Positions 1 to 7,638 of a DNA stretch of 32,094 bases are shown piece after piece. Each line of letters begins with the position of its first letter. The first letter of the stretch is position 1. The DNA comes from an uncultured Veillonella sp. (lineage in GTDB: Bacteria; Bacillota; Negativicutes; Veillonellales; Veillonellaceae), in contig CAJZEE010000015.1 in NCBI GenBank assembly GCA_915066865.1, positions 1-32,094 of the forward strand, in the 5' to 3' direction. The notes beneath the pieces were generated by a model. The model was not told the origin of the DNA, did not search any database, and saw only the letters and a program-made list of their open reading frames with translations. Both the position numbers and the translations under genes were made by a program.

Positions 1-100
1 CTGTGCTGTGCTGTCCTGTCCTGTCCTGTGCTGTGCTGTCCTGTCCTGTCCTATCCTATGCTGTCCTGTCCTGTCCTGTGCTGTGGTGTGCTGTGCTGTG
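1..100. repeat. Pentanucleotide tandem array (CTGTG/CTGTC), cut by the window edge
   Basis: Twenty consecutive 5-bp units fill this stretch. Most are CTGTG or CTGTC. Variants are CTATC (51-55), CTATG (56-60) and GTGTG (86-90). The two unit types are ordered: two G-ending units followed by three C-ending units, giving a 25-bp higher-order period seen in the first three blocks; the last block is all G-type. The + strand has almost no A. The array starts at base 1, so its true length and its left neighbour are unknown. All three + strand frames stay open through the array and close just after it (stops at 102, 106 and 113), so it could be the tail of an upstream gene or non-coding. Confidence 0.9.
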
Positions 101-178
101 CTGAATAATGTTTAAGAGAGTAGATGTGTTTATTGTTTGATTTACAAATGGTGTTATCTATTTGAATGGAGAGATTCT

Positions 179-877
179 ATGGAAGTACCAACAGTAAGTG
201 TAAAAGATATGCTACCATTCCAGCGCCCTCGAGAAAAATTTCTCGCCTTAGGCCCTTCACATATGGCAATGGAGGAGTTGTTGGCTATTTTATTGCGCAC
301 AGGGGTAAAGGGGCAATCTGCGATTTCTTTGGCAAGTGATATCCTACAATCCTTTGATGATGGCGTATATGGTCTTAACCGAATGACCGTAGATAATCTA
401 ATCAAAATCAAGGGTATTGGTAGAGATAAAGCAGTGACGCTATGCGCAGCACTTGAAATGGGTAGGCGTCTAGGGGAGCTTAAGATTAAAGAGACTTATG
501 AAGATTTTTCGCAACCTTTTGTAATAGCTCAATATGTGATGGAGCGACTGCGTCACGAAGATGTGGAACATGTGTGGGCTGCCATGTTAACATCTCGAAA
601 TAAGCTTATTCAGTTGGAACATATCTCTAATGGTGGATTGGTATCAAGTCTTGTAGAGCAAAGAGCAGTATTTAAAAAAGCTATAGCATGCAATGCAGCG
701 GCTATTATCCTAATCCATAACCACCCGTCAGGTGATAGTAGACCAAGTGATGAAGATATACGGCTAACGAAAATGTTTGTTAGTGCTGGTCAATTTATGG
801 GGATTCCTGTACTCGATCATATTGTTATAGGGGATAATGAATTTACGAGCCTCAGCGAAATTGGTAAATTGAGCTGA
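179..877 (+). CDS. radC: RadC family JAB/MPN-domain protein (232 aa)
   Basis: The N-terminal half holds a helix-hairpin-helix-like segment (IKIKGIGRDKAVTL). The C-terminal half is a JAMM-type domain with the metal-binding signature HNHPSGDSRPSDED. This is the full RadC (DUF2466) layout at normal length. Members look like zinc metalloproteases, but their role is unsettled; the old DNA-repair assignment is weak, and some relatives occur with mobile elements. I chose ATG 179, preceded by a GGAGAG ribosome site. An in-frame TTG at 137 would add 14 unconvincing residues. It lies just downstream of the pentamer array and is separated from mreB by about 280 bases holding a hairpin, so it is probably its own transcription unit. 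Confidence 0.9.
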   Translation: MEVPTVSVKDMLPFQRPREKFLALGPSHMAMEELLAILLRTGVKGQSAISLASDILQSFDDGVYGLNRMTVDNLIKIKGIGRDKAVTLCAALEMGRRLGELKIKETYEDFSQPFVIAQYVMERLRHEDVEHVWAAMLTSRNKLIQLEHISNGGLVSSLVEQRAVFKKAIACNAAAIILIHNHPSGDSRPSDEDIRLTKMFVSAGQFMGIPVLDHIVIGDNEFTSLSEIGKLS

Positions 878-913
878 GCCTAAATAAACTGAACAAAGCC
901 AAGTAAGATTATT

Positions 914-980
914 AAAAGCATTCATTTTGAACTATACCTAATTTTGACGCATGGGTAAGTTCCTATAAATGAGTGCTTTT
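914..980 (+). terminator. Long-stem hairpin after radC, possible terminator
   Basis: AAAAGCATTCATTT (914-927) pairs with AAATGAGTGCTTTT (967-980): 14 positions with one G-U pair. Inside it GAACT (929-933) can pair with AGTTC (958-962). A run of T ends the right arm and is followed by CCTTATTG. The loop is long for an intrinsic terminator, so it could instead be a processing or attenuation structure. The rest of the radC-mreB gap shows nothing else I can support apart from a weak promoter. Confidence 0.5.
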
Positions 981-1116
981 CCTTATTGTGTATGAGATTG
1001 TATGTATGAAGTTATGTAATTTTTATGTATGACTTATGAGTACAGGGATTATGCGTTATCTGTGCTTTTAACAAAAGGAAAGGTACTGATATCAATGGAA
1101 AAAGTCGCGTTATATA

Positions 1117-1125
1117 TGGTAAAAT
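1117..1125 (+). promoter_or_regulatory. Candidate extended -10 for the mre operon
   Basis: TGG followed by TAAAAT forms an extended -10 about 30 bases before the mreB start, with no convincing -35. TTAACA (1068-1073) with TATCAA (1090-1095) is a poorer alternative. Assigned mainly because an upstream promoter is needed here. Confidence 0.3.
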
Positions 1126-1156
1126 GGAATGATGATGTAATGAAGGAGAAATTACT

Positions 1157-2194
1157 ATGAGTTCCATTTTACCTACTCTAGGAAAAGATGTAAGTATAGA
1201 TATTGGTTCCATACAAACGCGCCTCATGGGGGGGACGCGAGGGACTGTTATAAGCGAACCATCGATTATAGCAACTGATACAAAACAAGAAAAAGTAGTA
1301 GCCGTTGGTGATGAAGCGGCGCGCCTCGTATTGCGCATGCCCGATATATGGCGTCCGTTAACGCCTTTAAAGGATGGATTTATAGTTGACTATCGCGTTA
1401 TGCATACTATGCTTAGCTACTTTCTTAATAAGGTGTCTAATGCATTGCGTCGAGCCCGCGTTGTCGTAGGGGTTCCTTGTGGGATGACCGATGTTGAGCA
1501 ACGAGCCATGATGGATGCTGTTATTCAAGCTGGTGCTCGAGAGGTATTTCTTATCGAACGACCTGTGGCGGCTGCTATTGGTTGTGGTGTGCCTATCTTT
1601 GAAGCACAAGGATCTATGATTATTGATATCGGCGGTGGCACTATTGATATGGGGATTGTTTCTTTAGGTGGTATCGTAGATAGCAAAACAATTCGTTTTG
1701 GTGGTTCTGATATTAATAATGCCTTATTACGCTATGTGCGTGAGTGTTTTGGCATTATCGTATCTGATGAAACTATAATAGATATTAAGCATACATTAGG
1801 AACAGCTGTCGCTCCTTTAGAGGATGCAGAGTATGCCTTTCAAGGGCGCGATATGATGAACGGCTTAGGTAGACGTTGTGTGATTCATCAATCTGAAGTG
1901 TACCAAGTTGTAAATGAATGTTTGATAGGACTCTTGGATGAGGTTAAGCAAATGATTCGTGCTACGGCACCAGAAATCGTGGCTGATATTATGCAACATG
2001 GCATATGGCTTACTGGCGGTACAGCAAGACTATCTGGATTAGCGGATCGGATTGGTACTGAAGTAGGTGTACCTGTTCACGTTCCTGAAGCACCTGAAAC
2101 AAAAGTTGTGGTAGGCCTTAATGGGGCCTCATCTGATTTGGTGAGCTTATCGCGTTTTATTGTAAATTCTAAGAATAGAAAGGGCCGAGACTAG
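1157..2194 (+). CDS. mreB: Divergent MreB/Mbl-type bacterial actin (345 aa)
   Basis: MreB is an actin-fold ATPase that forms membrane-bound filaments guiding lateral wall synthesis. Family features are the second phosphate loop DIGGGTIDMGIVSLGG starting at D157, the segment TPLKDGFIVDY, and the adenosine-motif-like LTGGTARLSGL near the C-terminus. The first phosphate loop is unusual: where family members normally have DLGTANT this protein has DIGSIQT (D15-T21). An N-terminal extension of about eight residues precedes GKD. ATG 1157 has an AAGGAG site 8 bases upstream. One base separates its stop from mreC, and mreD, PBP2 and rodA follow, which strongly supports the elongasome role. It could be an Mbl or MreBH paralogue, or have altered nucleotide turnover. 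Confidence 0.88.
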   Translation: MSSILPTLGKDVSIDIGSIQTRLMGGTRGTVISEPSIIATDTKQEKVVAVGDEAARLVLRMPDIWRPLTPLKDGFIVDYRVMHTMLSYFLNKVSNALRRARVVVGVPCGMTDVEQRAMMDAVIQAGAREVFLIERPVAAAIGCGVPIFEAQGSMIIDIGGGTIDMGIVSLGGIVDSKTIRFGGSDINNALLRYVRECFGIIVSDETIIDIKHTLGTAVAPLEDAEYAFQGRDMMNGLGRRCVIHQSEVYQVVNECLIGLLDEVKQMIRATAPEIVADIMQHGIWLTGGTARLSGLADRIGTEVGVPVHVPEAPETKVVVGLNGASSDLVSLSRFIVNSKNRKGRD

Positions 2195-2195
2195 C

Positions 2196-3113
2196 ATGAT
2201 ACAGTCAGATAAAAAGTTAATTATCATCGTTGTCATTGGTTGTATCCTAATGTCATTGCTCGGCTTTGCGTGGAAGCAACGGACTAGTATTCCCTTTGTT
2301 ACGGTTACCCTTGAAGGAATTACAACGCCTTTCTCTTATGGGTCAGCTCGTTTATTAGAGGGCGTCCAAACTAGCTTTACAGTACTTAATAATGCTATTT
2401 TCTCTACTATCGAACGCGAAGAGGAAGCATCTCGTAAAGCTACATTGGAACAAAAGGTAGTTAACTACGATGAAGTAGTGGCAGAGAATATTCGCCTTCG
2501 TCAGCTTTTAAACTATAAGAGTAGCCATCCAGAATTCTCCATGACCTTAGCAGGTATAATTACAAAGGATTACGGTACTTGGACAAATACTTTCACCATT
2601 GATAAAGGGAGTGAAGAAGGTATGGCAGTTAATATGGCTGTTGTTGTACCTAGTGGTGTCGTTGGTTTTATTACAGATGTATATCCGCATTCTGCTCGCG
2701 TTCAAACCATTCTTGATCCGCGTAGCGCAATAGGTATCCTTGTACAACGACCTGAATCTCGTTTGTCTGGCGTTGTAAAAGGTAATGGCAATACACCTCG
2801 TACACCATCTATGGTAAATATTGCTCGCGATGGTGATGTATTGGTAGGTGATAAGTTGATTACCTCTGGATATGGAGGCATTTATCCGAAAGGTCTACCT
2901 GTTGGCAACGTGCAATCTATCGAAAATGATTCGGAAGGATTTGTTAAAAATGCGGTAGTCACACCGAGTGTAGATTTTCATCGTTTAGAAGAAGTTTTTG
3001 TGCTTACCTCGTCTTCTCTAAGCGCACCACAAAAACCAGAACTTGAGCCTAAACTTGTGCCTCAAACACAACGAGATCAAGTAGAGGGTGCAAAGGGGGC
3101 CGTTAAACAATGA
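2196..3113 (+). CDS. mreC: Rod shape-determining protein MreC (305 aa)
   Basis: MreC is a bitopic membrane protein whose extracytoplasmic part binds and activates PBP2. The protein starts with a short cytoplasmic tail and one membrane segment (about residues 8-26), then a region likely to form a coiled coil (about 55-95, including NIRLRQLL). The beta-barrel MreC domain follows, with typical pieces such as ITKDYGTW, VPSGVVGFI, RSAIGILVQ and ITSGYGGIYPKGLPVG. The tail is proline- and glutamine-rich and probably disordered. Its ATG lies one base after the mreB stop, and its 3' end overlaps mreD by 4 bases (ATGA), indicating translational coupling. Confidence 0.93.
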   Translation: MIQSDKKLIIIVVIGCILMSLLGFAWKQRTSIPFVTVTLEGITTPFSYGSARLLEGVQTSFTVLNNAIFSTIEREEEASRKATLEQKVVNYDEVVAENIRLRQLLNYKSSHPEFSMTLAGIITKDYGTWTNTFTIDKGSEEGMAVNMAVVVPSGVVGFITDVYPHSARVQTILDPRSAIGILVQRPESRLSGVVKGNGNTPRTPSMVNIARDGDVLVGDKLITSGYGGIYPKGLPVGNVQSIENDSEGFVKNAVVTPSVDFHRLEEVFVLTSSSLSAPQKPELEPKLVPQTQRDQVEGAKGAVKQ

Positions 3114-3604
3114 TGCGTCTAGCTTTAGCTCTCTCTGGATTTTTAATATATTTTATACAAGCGCAATTATTGCCTACTATTTTCCATACAAATTGGTTAC
3201 CAAACTTAATTTTGACGATAATTGTTATGATTACTTTATTTAAAGGTCGTCGTATGGGGCTGATATCCGCTGTTGTTGGGGGTATCGTACATGATGTATT
3301 GATATCTAACTTTTTTGGGCTCCATCTATTCCCTTACGTAATTGTGGTATACCTACTATCTGCCGTAAAGCATCGTATCTATGAAGAACGCTGGTATTGG
3401 TCTAGTGGTATAGTAACTATTTGTACGCTGCTAGATGGCGTTATTCGTAGCTTTATGATATTAGCTAGTGGTGGCGATTTGCACTTTGGACTATACTTGT
3501 GGCATATGGTATTACCCGTGATGTTCTGGAATGGCTTGTTAGGCGCTATTGTGCATGGTTTGTTATGGCGTAAAGATGATGAACAACAAGGTTATATTTG
3601 GTAA
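3110..3604 (+). CDS. mreD: Rod shape-determining protein MreD (164 aa)
   Basis: MreD is a small integral membrane partner of MreC. The sequence is hydrophobic with about five predicted membrane segments. It carries the family pattern of an early PNLILT-type segment followed by GRRMGLISAVVGGIVHDV, then FGLHLFPYVIVVYL. Length is normal for the family. ATG 3110 overlaps the mreC stop in an ATGA arrangement; a second ATG at 3113 is equally possible. PBP2 follows 19 bases downstream in the same operon. MreD sequences are poorly conserved, so position in the operon is a large part of the evidence. Confidence 0.9.
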   Translation: MMRLALALSGFLIYFIQAQLLPTIFHTNWLPNLILTIIVMITLFKGRRMGLISAVVGGIVHDVLISNFFGLHLFPYVIVVYLLSAVKHRIYEERWYWSSGIVTICTLLDGVIRSFMILASGGDLHFGLYLWHMVLPVMFWNGLLGAIVHGLLWRKDDEQQGYIW

Positions 3605-3623
3605 GGATTAAGGGGGTGAAAGA

Positions 3624-5546
3624 GTGCTTGAAGGCCTCTATAAACGAAGAAAAACGAATCGCTTTGATGTACTCTTTTACATTGTAGCCGGCATATTTAT
3701 AGTCTTGGCATTACGCCTGATGACGTTGCAAATCTTGTCTGGTGGTTATTACCAAGCTAAGGCAGAAGGCAACCGTTTGCGCATGGTATCCATGACAGCT
3801 GCTCGTGGTATTATGTACGATCGAAATGGTCAGATCTTAGTAGGTTCTAGACCGGCATACACTATCTCCATTTTGCCTACGGGGAAGGCTCTAGACGAAG
3901 GTGAAGTTGCTAAGTTGGCAACTTTGCTGAAAATTAAACCAGAAGATATTACAAAAAAGGTAAATGATCATAAATATGGTTATGAGCCAATTCGTATTGC
4001 TAATGATATTTCTATGGATGTAGTTACAAGCATCGAAGAGCATCGTCATGAATTACCAGGTGTTACCATAGATGTAGAACCACTTCGCTATTATCCATAT
4101 GAAACGATGGCTTCTCAGCTCTTTGGGTATGTGGGTGAAGTGAGCGAAGAAGAATTAGAAGAGCTAAAACAGCAAGATCCAAATACCCTTATTAGTGGTG
4201 GTACTATTTTAGGCCGTTCTGGTCTTGAAAAACTATATGATTCCATCTTGCGTGGCACTGATGGTGGTAAACAGGTAGAGGTTGATGCTACAGGCCGACC
4301 GGTTGCGGAGGTAGATAGAAAGCATACAGTGCCTGGAGCTAATATCCATTTGACAATAGATGCAAATTTACAAAAGGCTGCTGAAGAAGCTGTTAAGAAC
4401 CAATTAGAACAGTTGCGTGCCCAAGGTATTCCAGCTCAAGGAGCTGCTGTAGTAGCAATGGATCCAAATACGGGTGCCATTTTGGCTATGGTCAGTGCTC
4501 CTGAATTTAATCCTAACTGGTTTGCGAAAGGGATTACAACGGCACAGTGGAATCAATTGAATAACGATAAGAATCATCCATTTGATAATAAGGTTATTTC
4601 TGGTGAATATCCACCAGGTTCTCCGTTCAAGATTATCACAGGTACGGCGGCTTTAGACCTGAAAAAGGTTACCCCTGAAGAAATGATTTTTGATAGTGGT
4701 AAACATTGGCTTATCGATAAACGAAATGCAGAAGGCGAAGCATTGGGGTGGCTCAACTTTAATAAAGCTCTTGCAAAATCAGATAATGTTTACTTCTATG
4801 AAATGGGCAATCGCGTTGGCATAGAAGGACTTGTAAAATATGCTGGCTACTTTGGTATTGGTGAAAAGACAGGCATCAATCTTGTTGGTGAGGCCTCTGG
4901 TAATATGGCAAGTCCTGCTTATAAACGCAAAGTGTATGATGAAGATTGGTATTTAGGTGAAACCTTTGATGCGGCCATAGGTCAGTCTTTTACCTTGGTG
5001 ACGCCATTACAAATGGCTGTTATGCTCAGTGAAGTAGCAAATGGTGGCATTAAATACCGCCCATATGTGGTGAGCCGTATTGATAATAAGGATGGCACGC
5101 CAAAAGAAATCTTTGGCCCAGACAAACTCGGTATTTTACCTGTACCAAAAAATATTATGGATCTTGTTCGCGAAGGCTTGCGTGACGTTACTAATGAAGG
5201 TGGTACAGCAGGGGAGTTGTTTAAAGGATTCCCTATTGATGTAGCTGGTAAAACGGGTACTTCAGAGAATGCACATGGCAGAGATCACGGCTGGTTTGTC
5301 GCCTATGCACCATATGATAAGCCACAAATTGTAGTGGTTGCACTTGTTGAGCAAGGTAGCTTTGGTGCTGGGTCGGCAGGGCCTATCGTACGAGATATAT
5401 TGGCTGCGTACTTCAATGTACCAGTGAATAAGAAATCTAATGATACAAATAGTAAAGGTAATAAAGAAACCGCTGCGGGAACAAGCTCTAATAATGGGCA
5501 AAAACCTCAGAATGCGGTAACTAGTGGGCAACCAAGAAAGGATTAG
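3624..5546 (+). CDS. mrdA: Penicillin-binding protein 2, elongation transpeptidase (640 aa)
   Basis: A class B penicillin-binding protein that cross-links peptidoglycan and pairs with RodA. One N-terminal membrane anchor (about residues 17-37) is followed by a dimerisation domain with RGIMYDRNGQIL. The transpeptidase domain has all three active-site motifs: SPFK with catalytic S333, SDN at 386-388, and KTG at 543-545. The residue after the serine is proline where threonine is usual. The last 40 or so residues are rich in N, S, K and G and probably disordered in the periplasm. The start is GTG 3624 behind a GGGGGTGA site. It sits 19 bases after mreD and one base before the MinD-like gene. Confidence 0.95.
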   Translation: MLEGLYKRRKTNRFDVLFYIVAGIFIVLALRLMTLQILSGGYYQAKAEGNRLRMVSMTAARGIMYDRNGQILVGSRPAYTISILPTGKALDEGEVAKLATLLKIKPEDITKKVNDHKYGYEPIRIANDISMDVVTSIEEHRHELPGVTIDVEPLRYYPYETMASQLFGYVGEVSEEELEELKQQDPNTLISGGTILGRSGLEKLYDSILRGTDGGKQVEVDATGRPVAEVDRKHTVPGANIHLTIDANLQKAAEEAVKNQLEQLRAQGIPAQGAAVVAMDPNTGAILAMVSAPEFNPNWFAKGITTAQWNQLNNDKNHPFDNKVISGEYPPGSPFKIITGTAALDLKKVTPEEMIFDSGKHWLIDKRNAEGEALGWLNFNKALAKSDNVYFYEMGNRVGIEGLVKYAGYFGIGEKTGINLVGEASGNMASPAYKRKVYDEDWYLGETFDAAIGQSFTLVTPLQMAVMLSEVANGGIKYRPYVVSRIDNKDGTPKEIFGPDKLGILPVPKNIMDLVREGLRDVTNEGGTAGELFKGFPIDVAGKTGTSENAHGRDHGWFVAYAPYDKPQIVVVALVEQGSFGAGSAGPIVRDILAAYFNVPVNKKSNDTNSKGNKETAAGTSSNNGQKPQNAVTSGQPRKD

Positions 5547-5547
5547 T

Positions 5548-6471
5548 ATGGGCGAGATAATCGGCATTGTATCTGGTAAGGGTGGTGTAGGTAAGACTAC
5601 GATTACTGCTTGCTTGGGTTCAGCCTTAAGCTATGCAGGGCATCGCGTATTGCTTTGTGATGGAGATTTTGGATTGCGTGACTTAGATCTTGTGTTAGGA
5701 GTGGCAAATGAAATTATTTACGACGCACTAGATGCGAGCGAAGATAAAGACTATATGGATGATGCCGTAGTATCAATTGCTGAAAATTTAGATTTTCTAC
5801 CAGCTAGCCAAAGTGCTCGTTGGGAAGATATAGGTCGTAAAAAATATAAAAAATTAGTCCGTCGCCTCTCTGAGACATATGACTATATTTTAATTGATGC
5901 TCCTGCTGGTATCGGTAAGGGCATAGAGTCTATTTTAGAATTAGTAAATCGCTGCATCGTGGTGACGCATCCTCTATGGGTGTCCTTACGTAATGGGGCG
6001 CGGATGATTCAAGTATGTCAAGAACATAATATTCGTGATTATGCTATTGCTTTTAATGCAGTACCTATCGATGGAGAGAATATCAATTTATATGATATGT
6101 TAGAAGTTCTTCGCGCTGAATATGTAGGGGCTATAATCCCTTATAATGAGGATGTTTTGACCTATACACAAGATGGTCGCTTGTTAGAATTTGTTTCTAG
6201 CGAACTTAAAGCTATGTTAGCACCTCTTGTTGATTATGTAACTACCGGTGATTGTTGGGAAGACTACGATGTACAAAAGCAGTTCGATGCTTATGTAAAT
6301 AAGAAAAAAGCATCTAAGGAGCAAGATAGCACACCAAGTCTTGCGACAGTAGGTGAGTCTATTTTTGAGGATTCTAACAATGTTCATTACATTAATCGTG
6401 GTGGTTGGACCACGCAACGCTTATTGGTGCAAGGGAAACAAAGCTTGTGGCGCCGTAGCAAGTTGAAATAG
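5548..6471 (+). CDS. minD: MinD-type P-loop ATPase (307 aa)
   Basis: MinD-family ATPases dimerise with ATP on the membrane and, with MinC, block misplaced FtsZ rings. A deviant Walker A motif GKGGVGKTT contains K11 and K16. Switch residues appear in DGDFGLRDLDLVLG (D38, D40), and LIDAPAGIG matches the MinD switch II. The C-terminus is long and ends in a basic, partly hydrophobic stretch (QRLLVQGKQSLWRRSKLK) that could be the amphipathic membrane-targeting helix. I chose ATG 5548, which follows AAGAAAGG and sits one base after the PBP2 stop; an in-frame GTG at 5524 lies inside PBP2. No MinC or MinE gene is adjacent. A MinD-like role in positioning the elongation machinery cannot be excluded. 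Confidence 0.85.
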   Translation: MGEIIGIVSGKGGVGKTTITACLGSALSYAGHRVLLCDGDFGLRDLDLVLGVANEIIYDALDASEDKDYMDDAVVSIAENLDFLPASQSARWEDIGRKKYKKLVRRLSETYDYILIDAPAGIGKGIESILELVNRCIVVTHPLWVSLRNGARMIQVCQEHNIRDYAIAFNAVPIDGENINLYDMLEVLRAEYVGAIIPYNEDVLTYTQDGRLLEFVSSELKAMLAPLVDYVTTGDCWEDYDVQKQFDAYVNKKKASKEQDSTPSLATVGESIFEDSNNVHYINRGGWTTQRLLVQGKQSLWRRSKLK

Positions 6472-6476
6472 GTGAT

Positions 6477-7583
6477 ATGATGTGGCGTAAAATATGGACA
6501 GATAGCGATTGGACTATCATCATATGTACTATATTACTTGTCGGAATTGGTCTTACAGCTATTGGTAGTGCTACCCATGTGAATCATGAGGCTATCGGTT
6601 TTGGTAGTTTAGTGGTAAAACAACTCGTATTCTTTTTAGCAAATATAGCTGTCGTTATAGGCATGCAATTTCTAGATTACCATCGCCTTAAAGGGTGGGG
6701 GAATATGATTTATGTGATTACCATGCTTATGTTAATTGCAGTTATGGTAGTTGGTACCTCCGCACTAGGTGCACAGCGTTGGATTCAACTGGGGCCAATT
6801 ACTATTCAGCCTTCAGAGTTTTCTAAACTATTGATGATTATCTGTATGGCTAAAATGTTAGAACCGCGCATTGGCAAGTTAGATACTTTTAAATCCCTAT
6901 TAATGCCAGTGTTATATGTAGGGATTCCTATCCTTCTCGTATTCTTACAACCTGACTTGGGGACATCCCTCGTATATATTGCTATATTTGTAGGGATGCT
7001 CTTTATATCTGGTATCAAAACAAAGCTTATAAAAATTATTGCGAGTGTGGCTTTACTCTTGATGCCTTTGGGCTGGTTTGTACTGAAAGAATACCAAAAG
7101 CAACGTATTCTAGTATTTTTAAATCCAGATATCGATCCCTTTGGTTCTGGCTATCATATTATTCAATCTAAGATTGCCATCGGGTCGGGTATGATTTTTG
7201 GTAAAGGTATCTTTAATGGTACTCAAAGTCAGTTGAACTTTTTACCAGAAAATCATACGGACTTTATCTTTTCTGTAATCGGCGAAGAATTTGGCTTTGT
7301 AGGATGCATTGTAGTATTGCTATTATTGTTTATGCTTATTTATCGCAGCATTCAAGTAGCATATACCTGCAATGATAATTTCGGTATGTTATTAGCAACG
7401 GGTATTGGTACGATGTTTGCCTTTGAAGTGCTCGTAAACGTAGGCATGACGATTGGTATCATGCCTGTAACGGGGATTCCGTTGCCATTCCTTAGCTATG
7501 GTGTTAGTGCGCTAACAACTAATATGCTGAGCATTGGCATTTTATTAAATATTGCTAGACAGCGGACAAAATATATATTTTAA
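6477..7583 (+). CDS. rodA: RodA, SEDS-family peptidoglycan polymerase (368 aa)
   Basis: RodA is a polytopic glycosyltransferase that polymerises lipid II and works with PBP2. About ten membrane segments are visible. Family blocks include RWIQLGPITIQPSEFSKL, QPDLGTS, ENHTDFIFSVIGEEFGF (with the conserved aspartate at about residue 262), and PLPFLSYGVSALTTNM near the C-terminus. Two adjacent ATGs (6477 and 6480) are possible; the AGGTG ribosome site is better spaced for 6480. It ends the shape operon, 5 bases after the MinD-like gene. RodA rather than FtsW is preferred because of its mre and PBP2 neighbours. Confidence 0.93.
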   Translation: MMWRKIWTDSDWTIIICTILLVGIGLTAIGSATHVNHEAIGFGSLVVKQLVFFLANIAVVIGMQFLDYHRLKGWGNMIYVITMLMLIAVMVVGTSALGAQRWIQLGPITIQPSEFSKLLMIICMAKMLEPRIGKLDTFKSLLMPVLYVGIPILLVFLQPDLGTSLVYIAIFVGMLFISGIKTKLIKIIASVALLLMPLGWFVLKEYQKQRILVFLNPDIDPFGSGYHIIQSKIAIGSGMIFGKGIFNGTQSQLNFLPENHTDFIFSVIGEEFGFVGCIVVLLLLFMLIYRSIQVAYTCNDNFGMLLATGIGTMFAFEVLVNVGMTIGIMPVTGIPLPFLSYGVSALTTNMLSIGILLNIARQRTKYIF

Positions 7584-7606
7584 TATCCTTTCATAGGATT
7601 GATTGT

Positions 7607-7629
7607 GAAAGAAGTCTTTCATTAAAGAC
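7607..7629 (+). promoter_or_regulatory. Overlapping alternative hairpins before the radical-SAM gene
   Basis: GAAAG (7607-7611) can pair with CTTTC (7616-7620), or GTCTTT (7614-7619) can pair with AAAGAC (7624-7629). The two share bases and exclude each other. The second abuts the GGAGG ribosome site used at 7639, so the choice could affect initiation. This is only a structural observation; the short arms may be chance. Confidence 0.3.
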
Positions 7630-7638
7630 GGAGGATGT

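Noticed and set aside
1..100. CRISPR array
   Set aside because: Units are 5 bp with no unique spacers; it is a simple tandem repeat.
133..160. radC promoter TTGTTT/TATCTA
   Set aside because: It would leave almost no leader before the ATG at 179, and the match is weak.
137..178. TTG start for RadC with 14 extra residues
   Set aside because: The added residues do not resemble the family, and ATG 179 has a better ribosome site.
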